The notes beneath the pieces were generated by a model that was not told where the DNA came from, searched no databases, and saw only the letters and a program-made list of their open reading frames with translations. Position numbers and translations under genes: made by a program. Shown here in pieces: positions 8,573-16,733 of a stretch of DNA of 64,000 bases (positions are counted from its first letter, which is position 1; each line of letters begins with the position of its first letter). This DNA is from Streptomyces sp. yr375 (GTDB taxonomy: Bacteria > Actinomycetota > Actinomycetes > Streptomycetales > Streptomycetaceae): positions 62,001 to 126,000 of the forward strand of contig NZ_FOFF01000024.1 of the NCBI RefSeq assembly GCF_900110755.1. The letters run 5' to 3'.

Positions 8573-9115
8573 GTGGGTGCGAGCGGTTGGGTCAGCACGT
8601 CGTTGCCGTATCTGACGCCCCCGGGCGCGGGCCGGGGCGACCCCTGGGCGGCCGAGGCCGCGGCCCGTGGCCGGCGCGGCACCCAGCGCATCGTGCACGC
8701 CGGCGAGGTGCCCGCCCCCGCCGACGTGGCGGAGCTGCTCGGCGTCCCGGCCGGCGAGCCGGTCGTCGTACGCCGACGCCTGATCCTCCTCGACGACGAG
8801 CCCACCGAACTCGCCGACACCTACTACCCGTTCGCGATAGCGGGCGGCACCCGCCTCGCCGGCACCGCCAGGATCCCCGGCGGCGCGCTCACCCTGCTCG
8901 CCGAACTCGGCCACGTCGGCGTCCTCGTCCGGGAGGACGTGACGGCCGGGATGCCCGACGAGCAGGAGCGCGAAGCCCTGCGCACCGCCCCCGGGGAGCC
9001 GGTCCTGCGGCTCCTGCGGCTCACGCTGGACGGCGACGACCGGCCGATCCAGGCCGACCGTATGGTGATGCCGGCCCTACGGCAGAGGCTGCGCTACCAG
9101 ATCAGGATCGGATGA
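8573..9115 (+). CDS. UTRA-domain protein lacking a DNA-binding domain
   Basis: A 180-residue protein that consists almost wholly of a UTRA effector-binding domain (GTQRIVHAGEVPAPADVAEL, PVVVRRRLILLDDEPTELAD, YYPFAIAGGT, VLRLLRLTLDGDDRPIQ). The winged-helix region that normally precedes UTRA in HutC-type GntR regulators is missing; only ~25 residues come first. GGGAGG precedes the GTG at 8573. The next gene encodes a full GntR-UTRA paralogue and overlaps this one as ATGA (9112-9115). It may heterodimerise with that partner through UTRA and modulate it, or act as a small-molecule sink. Confidence 0.75.
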   Translation: MGASGWVSTSLPYLTPPGAGRGDPWAAEAAARGRRGTQRIVHAGEVPAPADVAELLGVPAGEPVVVRRRLILLDDEPTELADTYYPFAIAGGTRLAGTARIPGGALTLLAELGHVGVLVREDVTAGMPDEQEREALRTAPGEPVLRLLRLTLDGDDRPIQADRMVMPALRQRLRYQIRIG

Positions 9116-9930
9116 CCGTGCCCAAGGCAGAACCGGAAGCCGCCGACCGCCGATCCCTGCACGAGCGGATCGCGGCCGACCTGCGCGACGACATCATGAG
9201 CGGCGAGCTCGCCCCCGGCGCCAGCCTGCCCAGCACCGCCCAGCTCAGGGAGCGCTTCGCGGCGGCCGGCGCCACGGTCCAGAAGGCCCTGCGACTCCTC
9301 AAGGACGAACACCTCGTGGTCGGCCGGGCGGGCGCTTCCGTCACCGTCCGCGAGCACCGCCAGCGCACCGTCCGGCCCGCCGCCCTGATGGCCCCGGGCC
9401 GCCCCGGCGCGCCCTACCGCTGGCTCACCGAGGCGGCCAAGCACGGCACCCACGCCCGCAGCGAACTCCTCGACGTCACGGAGATCCGCCCACCCGCCGA
9501 CGTCCGCGCCGTCCTCGGCCTGCCGCCCGACGGCACCGCCCTGCTGCGCCGTCAGATCCTCCTCGTCGACGACGAACCCGCCGAACTCGTTGAGTCCTAC
9601 TACCCGTTGGACATCGCCCGGGGCACGCCCCTGACCGAGCTCCGCCGGATCAGAGGCGGCACCCCCGCCCTGCTGACCGAACTCGGCCACCCGCCCCGCC
9701 GCAGCACGGACGGCGTCTCCGCCCGGGTCCCCACCCAACGGCAGTACCAGGCCCTCCACCTCACCAGCAGCATGCCGGTGCTGCGCACCCTGCGTGTCGT
9801 CCACAGCGACGACGACCGCCCCATCGAGGTCACGGTGATGGTGAAGGCGGGCCATCTCTACGAGCTCCAGTACGAGTTCACGGCGGAACCCACAGAACAA
9901 CCCACAGAAGAAAGCGGGGGAGGAACGTGA
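9112..9930 (+). CDS. GntR-family regulator, HutC/UTRA subfamily
   Basis: A 272-residue transcription factor with an N-terminal winged helix (SLHERIAADLRDDIMSGELA, then LPSTAQLRERFAAAGATVQK, about residues 14-75) and a C-terminal UTRA domain (EIRPPADVRAVLGLPPDGTA, LRRQILLVDDEPAELVES). The UTRA domain is clearly paralogous to the whole of the preceding gene. The GT-in-place-of-SR pattern in recognition helix GATVQKAL is slightly unusual. Start ATG overlaps the upstream stop; the downstream small membrane protein gene overlaps by GTGA, so all three are coupled. The ligand is not evident. Confidence 0.88.
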   Translation: MTVPKAEPEAADRRSLHERIAADLRDDIMSGELAPGASLPSTAQLRERFAAAGATVQKALRLLKDEHLVVGRAGASVTVREHRQRTVRPAALMAPGRPGAPYRWLTEAAKHGTHARSELLDVTEIRPPADVRAVLGLPPDGTALLRRQILLVDDEPAELVESYYPLDIARGTPLTELRRIRGGTPALLTELGHPPRRSTDGVSARVPTQRQYQALHLTSSMPVLRTLRVVHSDDDRPIEVTVMVKAGHLYELQYEFTAEPTEQPTEESGGGT

Positions 9931-10115
9931 TCGTGTTCGTCCTGTCGGTGCTTGTCGTCCTGGTCCTCGGCGGCTGCGCCTGCGTCTGGTGGGCAGCGCG
10001 CGGCGGCCCCCGCTGGGCCCGCGCCGTGGCCACCGTGACCCTCGCGGCGGGCGAACTGCTACGCACGTCGGACCGCGGAAGCCGCGGCAACCAGCAGTCG
10101 GACTCGGACGACTAG
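9927..10115 (+). CDS. Small single-span membrane protein
   Basis: A 62-residue protein. One strongly hydrophobic segment (IVFVLSVLVVLVLGGCACVW, residues 2-21) is followed by a basic, then acidic hydrophilic tail. The GTG start overlaps the GntR stop codon (GTGA) and is preceded by GGGGGAGG, so it is clearly translated. No family recognised. It could anchor or report to the regulator, but this is speculative. Confidence 0.7.
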   Translation: MIVFVLSVLVVLVLGGCACVWWAARGGPRWARAVATVTLAAGELLRTSDRGSRGNQQSDSDD

Positions 10116-10137
10116 CGACGGCGCAGGGCGGCCGGAG

Positions 10138-10584
10138 TCAGGCGTCCTGCACCGCCAGCATCCGCTGCAACATCCCCCGCAGCACCACCCGCTCCTCTTC
10201 CCCCAGCCCCGCCAGTGGTGCCCGCGCGAACCGCAGCGACTCGCGCAGCCCCTTGGCGATGCGCCGTCCCTCGTCCGTCGCCGCCGCGAGCTTCACGCGC
10301 CGGTCGGCCGGGTCGGGCCGCCGCTCGACCAGGCCGCGGGACTCCAGCCGGTCGACGATGCCGGTCACGTTGGACGGCTCGCACTTCAGTTTCTGCGCCA
10401 GCTTGCGCATCGGCAGCGGCTCAAGCGAGAGCAGGCTCAGCAGCCGGGCCTGCGCGCCGGTGAGCGCGTGACCTGCGGCGGCCTCCTCGTAGTCCTGGTA
10501 GAAGCGGTCCACGACCTCGCCGATCAGCTCGACGACTTCCATGGTCAGCGGGTCGGGAACGGGGGTCCGGTGTGGGGTGGCCAT
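10138..10584 (-). CDS. MarR-family transcriptional regulator
   Basis: A 148-residue winged-helix regulator. The HTH reads LPMRKLAQKLKCEPSNVTGI with VDRLESRGLVERRPDPADRR forming the recognition helix and wing, as in classical MarR. It is transcribed divergently from an NADP-dependent oxidoreductase across a 151-bp region with three pairs of direct repeats. The usual arrangement is repression of the neighbour, relieved by a phenolic or reactive ligand. Confidence 0.92.
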   Translation of the reverse strand: MATPHRTPVPDPLTMEVVELIGEVVDRFYQDYEEAAAGHALTGAQARLLSLLSLEPLPMRKLAQKLKCEPSNVTGIVDRLESRGLVERRPDPADRRVKLAAATDEGRRIAKGLRESLRFARAPLAGLGEEERVVLRGMLQRMLAVQDA

Positions 10585-10606
10585 GGTCCGAGAGTACCCC
10601 CTTTAC

Positions 10607-10709
10607 TTGACAACATGAAATATTCAGGTGCATGGTTGTTTCAGGTAGTGAAGCATTCCGGTGAGCCGTTCCGGTGACCCACTCTGAAGTATTTTGAACC
10701 GTTTTGAAC
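10607..10709. promoter_or_regulatory. Divergent regulatory region with three direct-repeat pairs
   Basis: Between the MarR gene and the oxidoreductase: TTCAGGT at 10623 and 10640 (17-bp period), TTCCGGTGA at 10656 and 10669 (13-bp period) and TTTTGAAC at 10692 and 10702 (10-bp period). TTGACA at 10607-10612 could be a -35 element. Likely the MarR control region. Confidence 0.4.
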
Positions 10710-10735
10710 GTGCGACATGTGAAAGGCAGCCCCCC

Positions 10736-11755
10736 ATGACCGACTCCGCCCTCCCCACCACCAGCCGCGAATGGCGTCAGATCAGCCGTCCCGTCGGCTG
10801 GCCGAAGCTGGAGGACTTCGAGCTGGCCGAGGCGGAGATCCGGCAGCCCGGCCCGGGCGAGGTGCTGGTCCGCAACGCCTATGTCTCCGTCGACCCGTAC
10901 ATGCGCGGCCGGATGAGCGCCGCCAAGTCGTACGTCGCCCCCTTCGAGCTGGGCAAGGCCATGCAGGGCGGTGCGGTCGGCGAGGTCGTCGCCTCGAACG
11001 CCGAGGGCATCGCGGCCGGTGACCACGTCCTGCACTTCGGCGGCTGGCGCGAGTACGCCACCTTCGACGCCAAGCAGGCCGTCAAGGTCGACCCCGAGGC
11101 CGCGCCCCTCTCCACCTACCTCGGCGTCCTCGGCATGACGGGCCTCACCGCCTACGCCGGTCTCCTGCGCACCGCCTCCTTCAAGGAGGGCGACTCCGTC
11201 TTCGTGTCGGGCGCGGCCGGTGCCGTCGGCGGCCAGGTCGGCCAGATCGCCAAGCTCAAGGGTGCTTCCCGGGTCATCGGCTCGGCCGGCTCCGACGACA
11301 AGGTCAAGCTCCTGGTCGAGGAGTACGGCTTCGACGCGGCCTTCAACTACAAGAGCGGCCCGGTCTCCGAGCAGCTCCGCGAGGCCGCCCCGGACGGCGT
11401 GGACGTCTACTTCGACAACGTCGGCGGCGACCACCTCGAGGCCGCCATCGGCTCCCTCAACCTGCACGGCCGGATCGCCGTCTGCGGCATGATCTCGGTC
11501 TACAACAACACCGAGGCCGCCCCCGGCCCCAAGAACCTCGCCCGTCTGATCGCCACCCGCGGCCGCATCGAGGGCCTCCTCGTCGGCGACCACTACGACC
11601 TCCAGCCGCAGTTCGTCGAGGAGGTCGGCGGCTGGGTCCGCTCCGGCGAGCTGAAGTACCGCGAGACGGTCGTCGAGGGCGTCGAGAACACCTTCGAGGC
11701 GTTCCTCGGGGTCCTGCGCGGCGACAACACCGGAAAGATGATCGTCAAGATCTGA
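10736..11755 (+). CDS. NADP-dependent medium-chain oxidoreductase (leukotriene B4 dehydrogenase/CurA-like)
   Basis: A 339-residue zinc-free MDR enzyme reducing alpha,beta-unsaturated ketones or aldehydes with NADPH. The family signs are VSVDPYMRGRMS near residue 55, the nucleotide-binding stretch VFVSGAAGAVGGQVGQIAKL, and DVYFDNVGGDHLEAAI followed by GRIAVCGMIS. The N-terminal motif SREWRQISRP is typical of the YfmJ/CurA clade. ATG at 10736 has GAAAGG upstream. It is divergent from a MarR gene and is followed by a strong terminator. Probably a detoxification enzyme induced by electrophiles or quinones. Confidence 0.92.
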   Translation: MTDSALPTTSREWRQISRPVGWPKLEDFELAEAEIRQPGPGEVLVRNAYVSVDPYMRGRMSAAKSYVAPFELGKAMQGGAVGEVVASNAEGIAAGDHVLHFGGWREYATFDAKQAVKVDPEAAPLSTYLGVLGMTGLTAYAGLLRTASFKEGDSVFVSGAAGAVGGQVGQIAKLKGASRVIGSAGSDDKVKLLVEEYGFDAAFNYKSGPVSEQLREAAPDGVDVYFDNVGGDHLEAAIGSLNLHGRIAVCGMISVYNNTEAAPGPKNLARLIATRGRIEGLLVGDHYDLQPQFVEEVGGWVRSGELKYRETVVEGVENTFEAFLGVLRGDNTGKMIVKI

Positions 11756-11813
11756 CCGTCGCCCCCGCGCCGGTCCGCGCACATTCCGCGGACTCCGCAG
11801 ATTCCGTACATGA

Positions 11814-11849
11814 CGAAGGCCGCACCCTCGGCGGGGGGTGCGGCCTTCG
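11814..11849 (+). terminator. Strong hairpin terminator after the oxidoreductase
   Basis: Perfect 14-bp stem (11814-11827 with 11836-11849) and an 8-nt loop, then a short T-run near 11863. It lies between convergent genes and could end transcription from both sides. Confidence 0.8.
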
Positions 11850-11870
11850 CCCGTATGCCAGTCGGTTTTT

Positions 11871-13052
11871 CTAGCGCGAGGCCAGCGCCGCCCGGTGGAC
11901 GGCCGCCGCCAGCCGGTGGTTCTCCGGTGCCGCCGCGCCCGGGAAGGCGCACCGGCGGCGCGTGTAGCCGTAGGCGAGCCCGCTGCGCGGGTCGGCGAAC
12001 GCCTGGCAGCCGCCCGCCCCGCTGTGCCCGAACGCCCCCGCGCCCAGGAACGGATACCAGGTGTCGGCGGTGGCCTGGAAGCCCAGCCCGTACGCCTTGT
12101 GCATGCGCAGCACCACGTCGTACCCCACGGAGTGCAACTGCCCGAACTCCGCCGCCGTGTCCTCCTTCAGCAGCGGTGCCTTGCCGTCGACCTCGCTGAT
12201 CGCCGCCGCGTACAGCCCGGCCAGCCCGCGCGCCGAGCCGACCCCGCCCACCGAGGCCGGCCCCTTGGCGCGGACCAGGGGGTCGTTCGGCAGGAGTTCC
12301 AGGTCGGTCGGCTCGGCGGCGTGGGTGTTGAAGGCGATCGCCTCGAGCGTGTGCGGGCCGCCGGGCCGGGCGTCCAGCAGGGCCCGCTGCTCAGGGGTCG
12401 GCGCCATCGGCTGCGCGGTGCGGAAGCGCGGCTCGTGCGCCGCCGGCAGCCCCAGGAAGAGGTCCAGCCCGTAGGGGGCGCGCACCCGCTCCTCGTACAC
12501 CTCCTGGAGCGTACGGCCCGTGGCGCGCCGTACGACCTCGCCGGTGAGCGCTCCGATGACCAGCCCGTGGTAGCCGAAGGCGGTGCCCGGACGCCACAAC
12601 GGCCGCTGGTCGGCGAGGCGTTCGGCGATCTGCCGGTCGTCGGCCAGCTCCCGCGCCGTGAACCCGCTGTCCGTGCCGACCACTCCGGCCCGGTGCGCGA
12701 GCAGCTCGCGCAGGGTCAGCGCGCCCTTGCCCTCGGCGCTGAACTCCGGCCAGTAGTAGGTGACTTTGCGGTCCAGCTCCAGGGTGCCTTCCTGGACGAG
12801 GAGCGCGACCACGAGATGGGCGGCGCCCTTGGTCGAGGAGTAGACGCCGTAGAGGGACTCGGGGCCGACGTCGGCGTCGTCCCCGGCCGCCCACAGGTCG
12901 ACGACCCGCCTGCCGTGCACGTACGCGCACAACTGGCCTTCGTAGTCGGGAAGTTCCTCCGCGACGAACGCGGCGAACTCCTTCCGCACCGCCTCGAAAC
13001 CGTCGGCGACGGTGCCGTGGATGTTCTTCGCCGACCGCTGCAACCGTGTCAT
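11871..13052 (-). CDS. Serine hydrolase, class C beta-lactamase/esterase family
   Basis: A 393-residue cytoplasmic EstB-like protein of the beta-lactamase family (PF00144). The nucleophile motif SxxK is SSTK (about residues 72-75, in YGVYSSTKGAAH). The Tyr motif is FGYHGLVIGALTGE, and the third motif is GHSGAGG, which replaces the KTG of true beta-lactamases and points to esterase or peptidase activity. There is no signal peptide. The ATG (13052) overlaps the stop of the upstream M14 carboxypeptidase gene (ATGA), so the two are coupled. Confidence 0.9.
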   Translation of the reverse strand: MTRLQRSAKNIHGTVADGFEAVRKEFAAFVAEELPDYEGQLCAYVHGRRVVDLWAAGDDADVGPESLYGVYSSTKGAAHLVVALLVQEGTLELDRKVTYYWPEFSAEGKGALTLRELLAHRAGVVGTDSGFTARELADDRQIAERLADQRPLWRPGTAFGYHGLVIGALTGEVVRRATGRTLQEVYEERVRAPYGLDLFLGLPAAHEPRFRTAQPMAPTPEQRALLDARPGGPHTLEAIAFNTHAAEPTDLELLPNDPLVRAKGPASVGGVGSARGLAGLYAAAISEVDGKAPLLKEDTAAEFGQLHSVGYDVVLRMHKAYGLGFQATADTWYPFLGAGAFGHSGAGGCQAFADPRSGLAYGYTRRRCAFPGAAAPENHRLAAAVHRAALASR

Positions 13053-15655
13053 CCGCTCTCCTCGACCATGGTGATCAATGCCTGTGCGACCTGCGGGAAC
13101 TCCCCCTTGGGATGGTCCCGGAAGAGCGGCTCGGTGCCGAACAGGACGGCGTGCGGCCCGCTCACGACTGCGGGTTGCCCGGCCGCGGCGGCCGGCCCGC
13201 CCGAGCCGTCGTCCAGGGCCCGCCAGTGCCCGGAGACGAGCGGGTTCCCGGCGGCGTACGACTGCTCGACGCGCACCCCCGGTCCGAGACCGGTGAACCA
13301 GACCGGCGCGTAGACGAAGGAGTGGTCCGGTGCGCCGGCCGTCACCGGCACGCCCGAATTCACCACCCGCACCACGCCGTTGGCGTTCCCGTTGCCCTCG
13401 ACCGCCGTCACGTCCAGCAGCCCGGCGCCGGTGCCGACCGCGGCCCCGGCGACGCCCCGCCCGACCAGACCGTGCCCGGCGAGGAAGGCGTCGAGGGCGG
13501 TGCGGGCGGACGCGTCGAGGGCGGCCCGGTCGAGCCCGGCCGACACGAACAGCACATCCACCGACGACCAGTCGAAGCCCGCGTTCAGGACGGCTGTGGA
13601 GACCGGCGTGACGTCGAACCCCATCTCCCGCAGCGCGAGCAGCTCACCCGGCGTGACGGCGGCGGCGACCCGCACGCGCCGCAGAGCGGTCGTCGTGCCG
13701 GCGGCCGGTCCGGCGGATGGCACCGCGGTGAAGGCGACGTCGTACGACCGTGCCGCCGCGACCGCCCGGCCGCGTGCCGAAGCCGGGACGACGACACTGC
13801 CGTCCGCCGCCCGCCGCACCGGAACGCCTTGCCGGAGAAGGGAGTTGAGGGCGGCGACCGCGTTCGGGTCGTCGAGCCGCAGCCGCAGGTCGCCGCGCGG
13901 GGCGACCGAGCCGACCGGGGCGGCGGCCGACACCGGACGCAGTCCGAGCCCGGCCAGACCACCGCCCGGCACCGTCACCGGCACCACCTGCGCGCCCCAC
14001 AGCCGCCCCAGACTCCAGCCCGAGATGTCGTACATCACCGACACCGTGTCGCTGATGTCCCGCCCGTCGGCCAGCAGCACGTTCGCCAGCCCCCGCTTGG
14101 GCTGGTGCATGTCGACGACGTACGAGCCCTTCGGATACGTCCGCCCGCCGAGCCGGAAGGCGCGCGGGGCGCGGCTCACGCGGACGTCGTTGGCGAGGAG
14201 ATGGTCGACGAGCCGCGCCGTTGACGTGGTGGACGTGGTGGACGTGGTGGACGCTGACGGGAGGACGTAGGCGCGCGGGAAGGTCGTCGTGTAGACGTCC
14301 TCCGGGCCGATGCCCGGCACCCCCGGGACGGTTTGCGCCGACACCGGCACCTGCGCCGCACCGGCCGCGCCGCGCCGGAAGACCTCGATCTGGTCGGCGA
14401 TCAGCGTGGTCCGCCGGGTCCGTACGAAGTCGAGGGTGGCGCGCAGGGCGGCCCCGGCGACGTCGACGTTGATCGCGGACCGCCGCCGCAACTCCCCTAC
14501 CGGCAGGGTGTCGTAGGCGGCGTTGTTGACGGTCATCGGGATCTCCACGGTGTGCGCGGCGACCGTGCCGTGGAAGGCCGCGTACTGCGGGGTGAAGATC
14601 GGCGGCCAGTCGTCCCAGCCCTCGGCCTGGTCCCGGAAGGGGATCTGGGCGGGCTGCACACCGTCGGCGGCGGGCGTGTAGCCGAGGCCGTTGACGGCGG
14701 ACTCCATGCCCAGCGCGTTGGCGTAGGTGTTCTTGAGGAAGAGGTCGTACTCGTAGTTCTCGCCGTGCGGCGGGGTGGTCGGCTCGATGAGGGTGCCGTT
14801 GACGTAGCCGTGCAGGTCGAGCATGACGGCGGGCTGCTTGTCGATCTCGATCTGCCGCATCGCGCGCGTCTCGGGCTGCGAGGCGGTCACGAAGTCCCGG
14901 TTCAGGTCGAAGCCGGCCGCGTTCGCGCGGGTTCCGGCGATCCGGCCGTCCGGGTTGGCGGTGATGTTGAAGTAGAGGCGGCTGTGGCCGAGGAGGTCGT
15001 TCGTCGTCGTGTCGTGCGCGGTGGCGAGCCGCTCGATGAGCGCGAGGGAGGCGTCGGTGCCCTCCCACTCGTTGCCGTGGATGTTGTTGTTGAAGAACAC
15101 CGGCGTCTTGTAACCGGCCTTGATCTCACGGCTGTTGGCCGCCGCGCCGGGCGCGTTCTCGATCAGCTCGCGCATCCGCTCCTGGGCCCGCGCCTGCCGG
15201 GCGGTCTCCGGTGCGGTGACGGTGACCAGAAAGAGCCGGTGCCCGCCCGCCGAACGGCCCGTCACCTCCACGCTCACCCGGTCGCCGAGCGCCTGGAGGG
15301 CGTTGAGCTTCGGCGCGAGGGCGTGGTAGGGGGTGAGGCCGAGCTTGAGGGACTTGTCGGCGGGGTTCTCGGGATCGGGGGCGAGGGTCTGTCTGCGGGG
15401 GTAGCCGCGGGCGGCCCCGGTCCCGACGGTCTCCCCGGTCGCCCTGGTCTCCGCCGTCGACGGCGGGGCGAGGGCGCGTAACGCGGCGCTCTGCGCGGTC
15501 GTCGCGGCGGTGCGGTCGGGGCCGGAGCCTTCGCGGGTGGCGGGCTTCGGATCGGCGCCCGCCGCGTGGGGGGTGAGCAGGAGTGAGCCCGTCGCGGTGA
15601 GGGCGAGGGCGGTGATCAGAACAGGCCGGGCCGGGTAGGTGCTCGTGGTGCGCAC
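13049..15655 (-). CDS. Secreted M14-family zinc carboxypeptidase
   Basis: An 868-residue exported metallopeptidase. An N-terminal signal peptide (hydrophobic LITALALTATGSLLLTP then AAGA) leads to the M14 domain. Zinc ligands are in HGNEWEG (His, Glu) and DLHGY (third His), substrate Arg in FDLNRD, and the catalytic Glu in AHTVEIPM, so the active site looks complete. The long C-terminal half has no family I recognise. Start is GTG at 15655 with AGGAGG 5 bases upstream. A Thr/Ser tract is coded by three tandem 9-mers at 14223-14249. Coupled to the serine hydrolase gene. Confidence 0.9.
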   Translation of the reverse strand: MRTTSTYPARPVLITALALTATGSLLLTPHAAGADPKPATREGSGPDRTAATTAQSAALRALAPPSTAETRATGETVGTGAARGYPRRQTLAPDPENPADKSLKLGLTPYHALAPKLNALQALGDRVSVEVTGRSAGGHRLFLVTVTAPETARQARAQERMRELIENAPGAAANSREIKAGYKTPVFFNNNIHGNEWEGTDASLALIERLATAHDTTTNDLLGHSRLYFNITANPDGRIAGTRANAAGFDLNRDFVTASQPETRAMRQIEIDKQPAVMLDLHGYVNGTLIEPTTPPHGENYEYDLFLKNTYANALGMESAVNGLGYTPAADGVQPAQIPFRDQAEGWDDWPPIFTPQYAAFHGTVAAHTVEIPMTVNNAAYDTLPVGELRRRSAINVDVAGAALRATLDFVRTRRTTLIADQIEVFRRGAAGAAQVPVSAQTVPGVPGIGPEDVYTTTFPRAYVLPSASTTSTTSTTSTARLVDHLLANDVRVSRAPRAFRLGGRTYPKGSYVVDMHQPKRGLANVLLADGRDISDTVSVMYDISGWSLGRLWGAQVVPVTVPGGGLAGLGLRPVSAAAPVGSVAPRGDLRLRLDDPNAVAALNSLLRQGVPVRRAADGSVVVPASARGRAVAAARSYDVAFTAVPSAGPAAGTTTALRRVRVAAAVTPGELLALREMGFDVTPVSTAVLNAGFDWSSVDVLFVSAGLDRAALDASARTALDAFLAGHGLVGRGVAGAAVGTGAGLLDVTAVEGNGNANGVVRVVNSGVPVTAGAPDHSFVYAPVWFTGLGPGVRVEQSYAAGNPLVSGHWRALDDGSGGPAAAAGQPAVVSGPHAVLFGTEPLFRDHPKGEFPQVAQALITMVEESG
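14223..14249. repeat. Three tandem 9-mers inside the M14 gene
   Basis: GACGTGGTG is repeated exactly three times (plus a decayed fourth), coding on the minus strand for STTSTTSTT in a linker. In-frame slippage here would only change linker length. Confidence 0.8.
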
Positions 15656-15859
15656 GCGTACCTCCTCTGGACTTGCCGAGATCGTTGCTTCCGGAGATCG
15701 GTACGGCGAGGTGTACCTGTTCGACTCAACTGCAACAAGAGGGTGTTGGCGTCCGCGACACCCCGGACGGCCCGGCAACGGCCCATGGACGACCCACAGA
15801 CGGCCCACAGACGGCCCGGGGACGGCACGGGATGGCTACGGGGACGGCGCGGGCAGACC

Positions 15860-15885
15860 CTGGGAAAGACCGCTGGGAAAGACCG
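15860..15885. repeat. Tandem 13-mer in the M14/EI24 divergent intergenic region
   Basis: CTGGGAAAGACCG is repeated twice without a gap, ~27 bp upstream of the EI24 gene. The ~70 bp to its left are a degenerate run of GACGGCCCACAG-like units. The 256-bp gap (15656-15911) holds this and the two divergent promoters, neither of which I can place with confidence. Confidence 0.6.
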
Positions 15886-15911
15886 CGCGGGCCCACGGTA
15901 AAGTTCCGGCC

Positions 15912-16715
15912 ATGCGCGATCTCGGGGTGGGCTTCAACTACTTGCTACAGGGCCAGAAGTGGGTGGCCCGGCACGGCAGGCAGTACGGCTTCGGCCTGAT
16001 CCCCGGACTCATCACCCTCGTCCTCTACCTCGCCGCCTTCGTCGCGCTCGCCTTCTGGGGCGGCGACTTCGTCGCCTGGGCCACGCCCTTCGCCGACGCC
16101 TGGTCCAGCCCCTGGCAGGGCCTCTTCCGCGGCTTCCTCACCGCCGTGCTGTTCGCCCTCGGCCTGCTCCTCGCCGTCCTCACCTTCACCGCGGTCACCC
16201 TGCTCCTCGGCCAGCCCTTCTACGAGAACCTCTCCGAGAAGGTCGACCGGGACGTCTCGCCCGACGGCACGGCCCCCGAGTCCGGGCTGCCGCTCTGGCG
16301 CGAACTGTGGCTCTCCGCCCGCGACAGCCTCCGCATCCTGGTCCGCGCGCTGGTGTGGGGCGTGCTGCTGTTCGCCCTCGGGTTCATCCCGGTCGCCGGG
16401 CAGACGGTCGTCCCGGTGGTCGGCTTCTTCGTCACCGGCTTCTTCCTCACCGAGGAACTCGCCGCCGTCGCCCTCCAGCGCCGGGGCGTCGACCTGCGCG
16501 CCCGCCTCGCCCTGCTGCGCTCCCGCAAGACCCTGGTCTGGGGCTTCGGCACCCCGCTGGGCCTCGCCTTCCTGGTGCCCTTCGTCGCCGTGTTCCTGAT
16601 GCCGGGCGCGGTCGCGGGCGCAACGCTGATGGCCCGCGACCTGCTCGGAGAGGAGACCAGGGAGGACGCCGACGAGCCCGCCGACGCCCCGGAAGGCGAG
16701 ACCGCCGTCTCCTGA
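15912..16715 (+). CDS. EI24 domain (CysZ-like) membrane protein
   Basis: A 267-residue integral membrane protein with about four to six hydrophobic segments (LIPGLITLVLYLAAFVALAF, the LFALGLLLAVLTF region, VLLFALGFIPVAG and the LAFLVPFVAVFLMPG region). The short amphipathic stretch between spans and the ending GAVAGATLMARDLL fit the EI24/CysZ family, whose E. coli member is a sulfate permease. It has a hydrophilic acidic C-terminus. No sulfur-assimilation genes are adjacent, so a transport role is only possible. Confidence 0.85.
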   Translation: MRDLGVGFNYLLQGQKWVARHGRQYGFGLIPGLITLVLYLAAFVALAFWGGDFVAWATPFADAWSSPWQGLFRGFLTAVLFALGLLLAVLTFTAVTLLLGQPFYENLSEKVDRDVSPDGTAPESGLPLWRELWLSARDSLRILVRALVWGVLLFALGFIPVAGQTVVPVVGFFVTGFFLTEELAAVALQRRGVDLRARLALLRSRKTLVWGFGTPLGLAFLVPFVAVFLMPGAVAGATLMARDLLGEETREDADEPADAPEGETAVS

Positions 16716-16733
16716 CCGACCCGACACCGACGC

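Noticed and set aside
11871..13052. Antibiotic-resistance beta-lactamase
   Set aside because: SxxK is present, but there is no signal peptide and KTG is replaced by HSG; fits EstB-like esterases.
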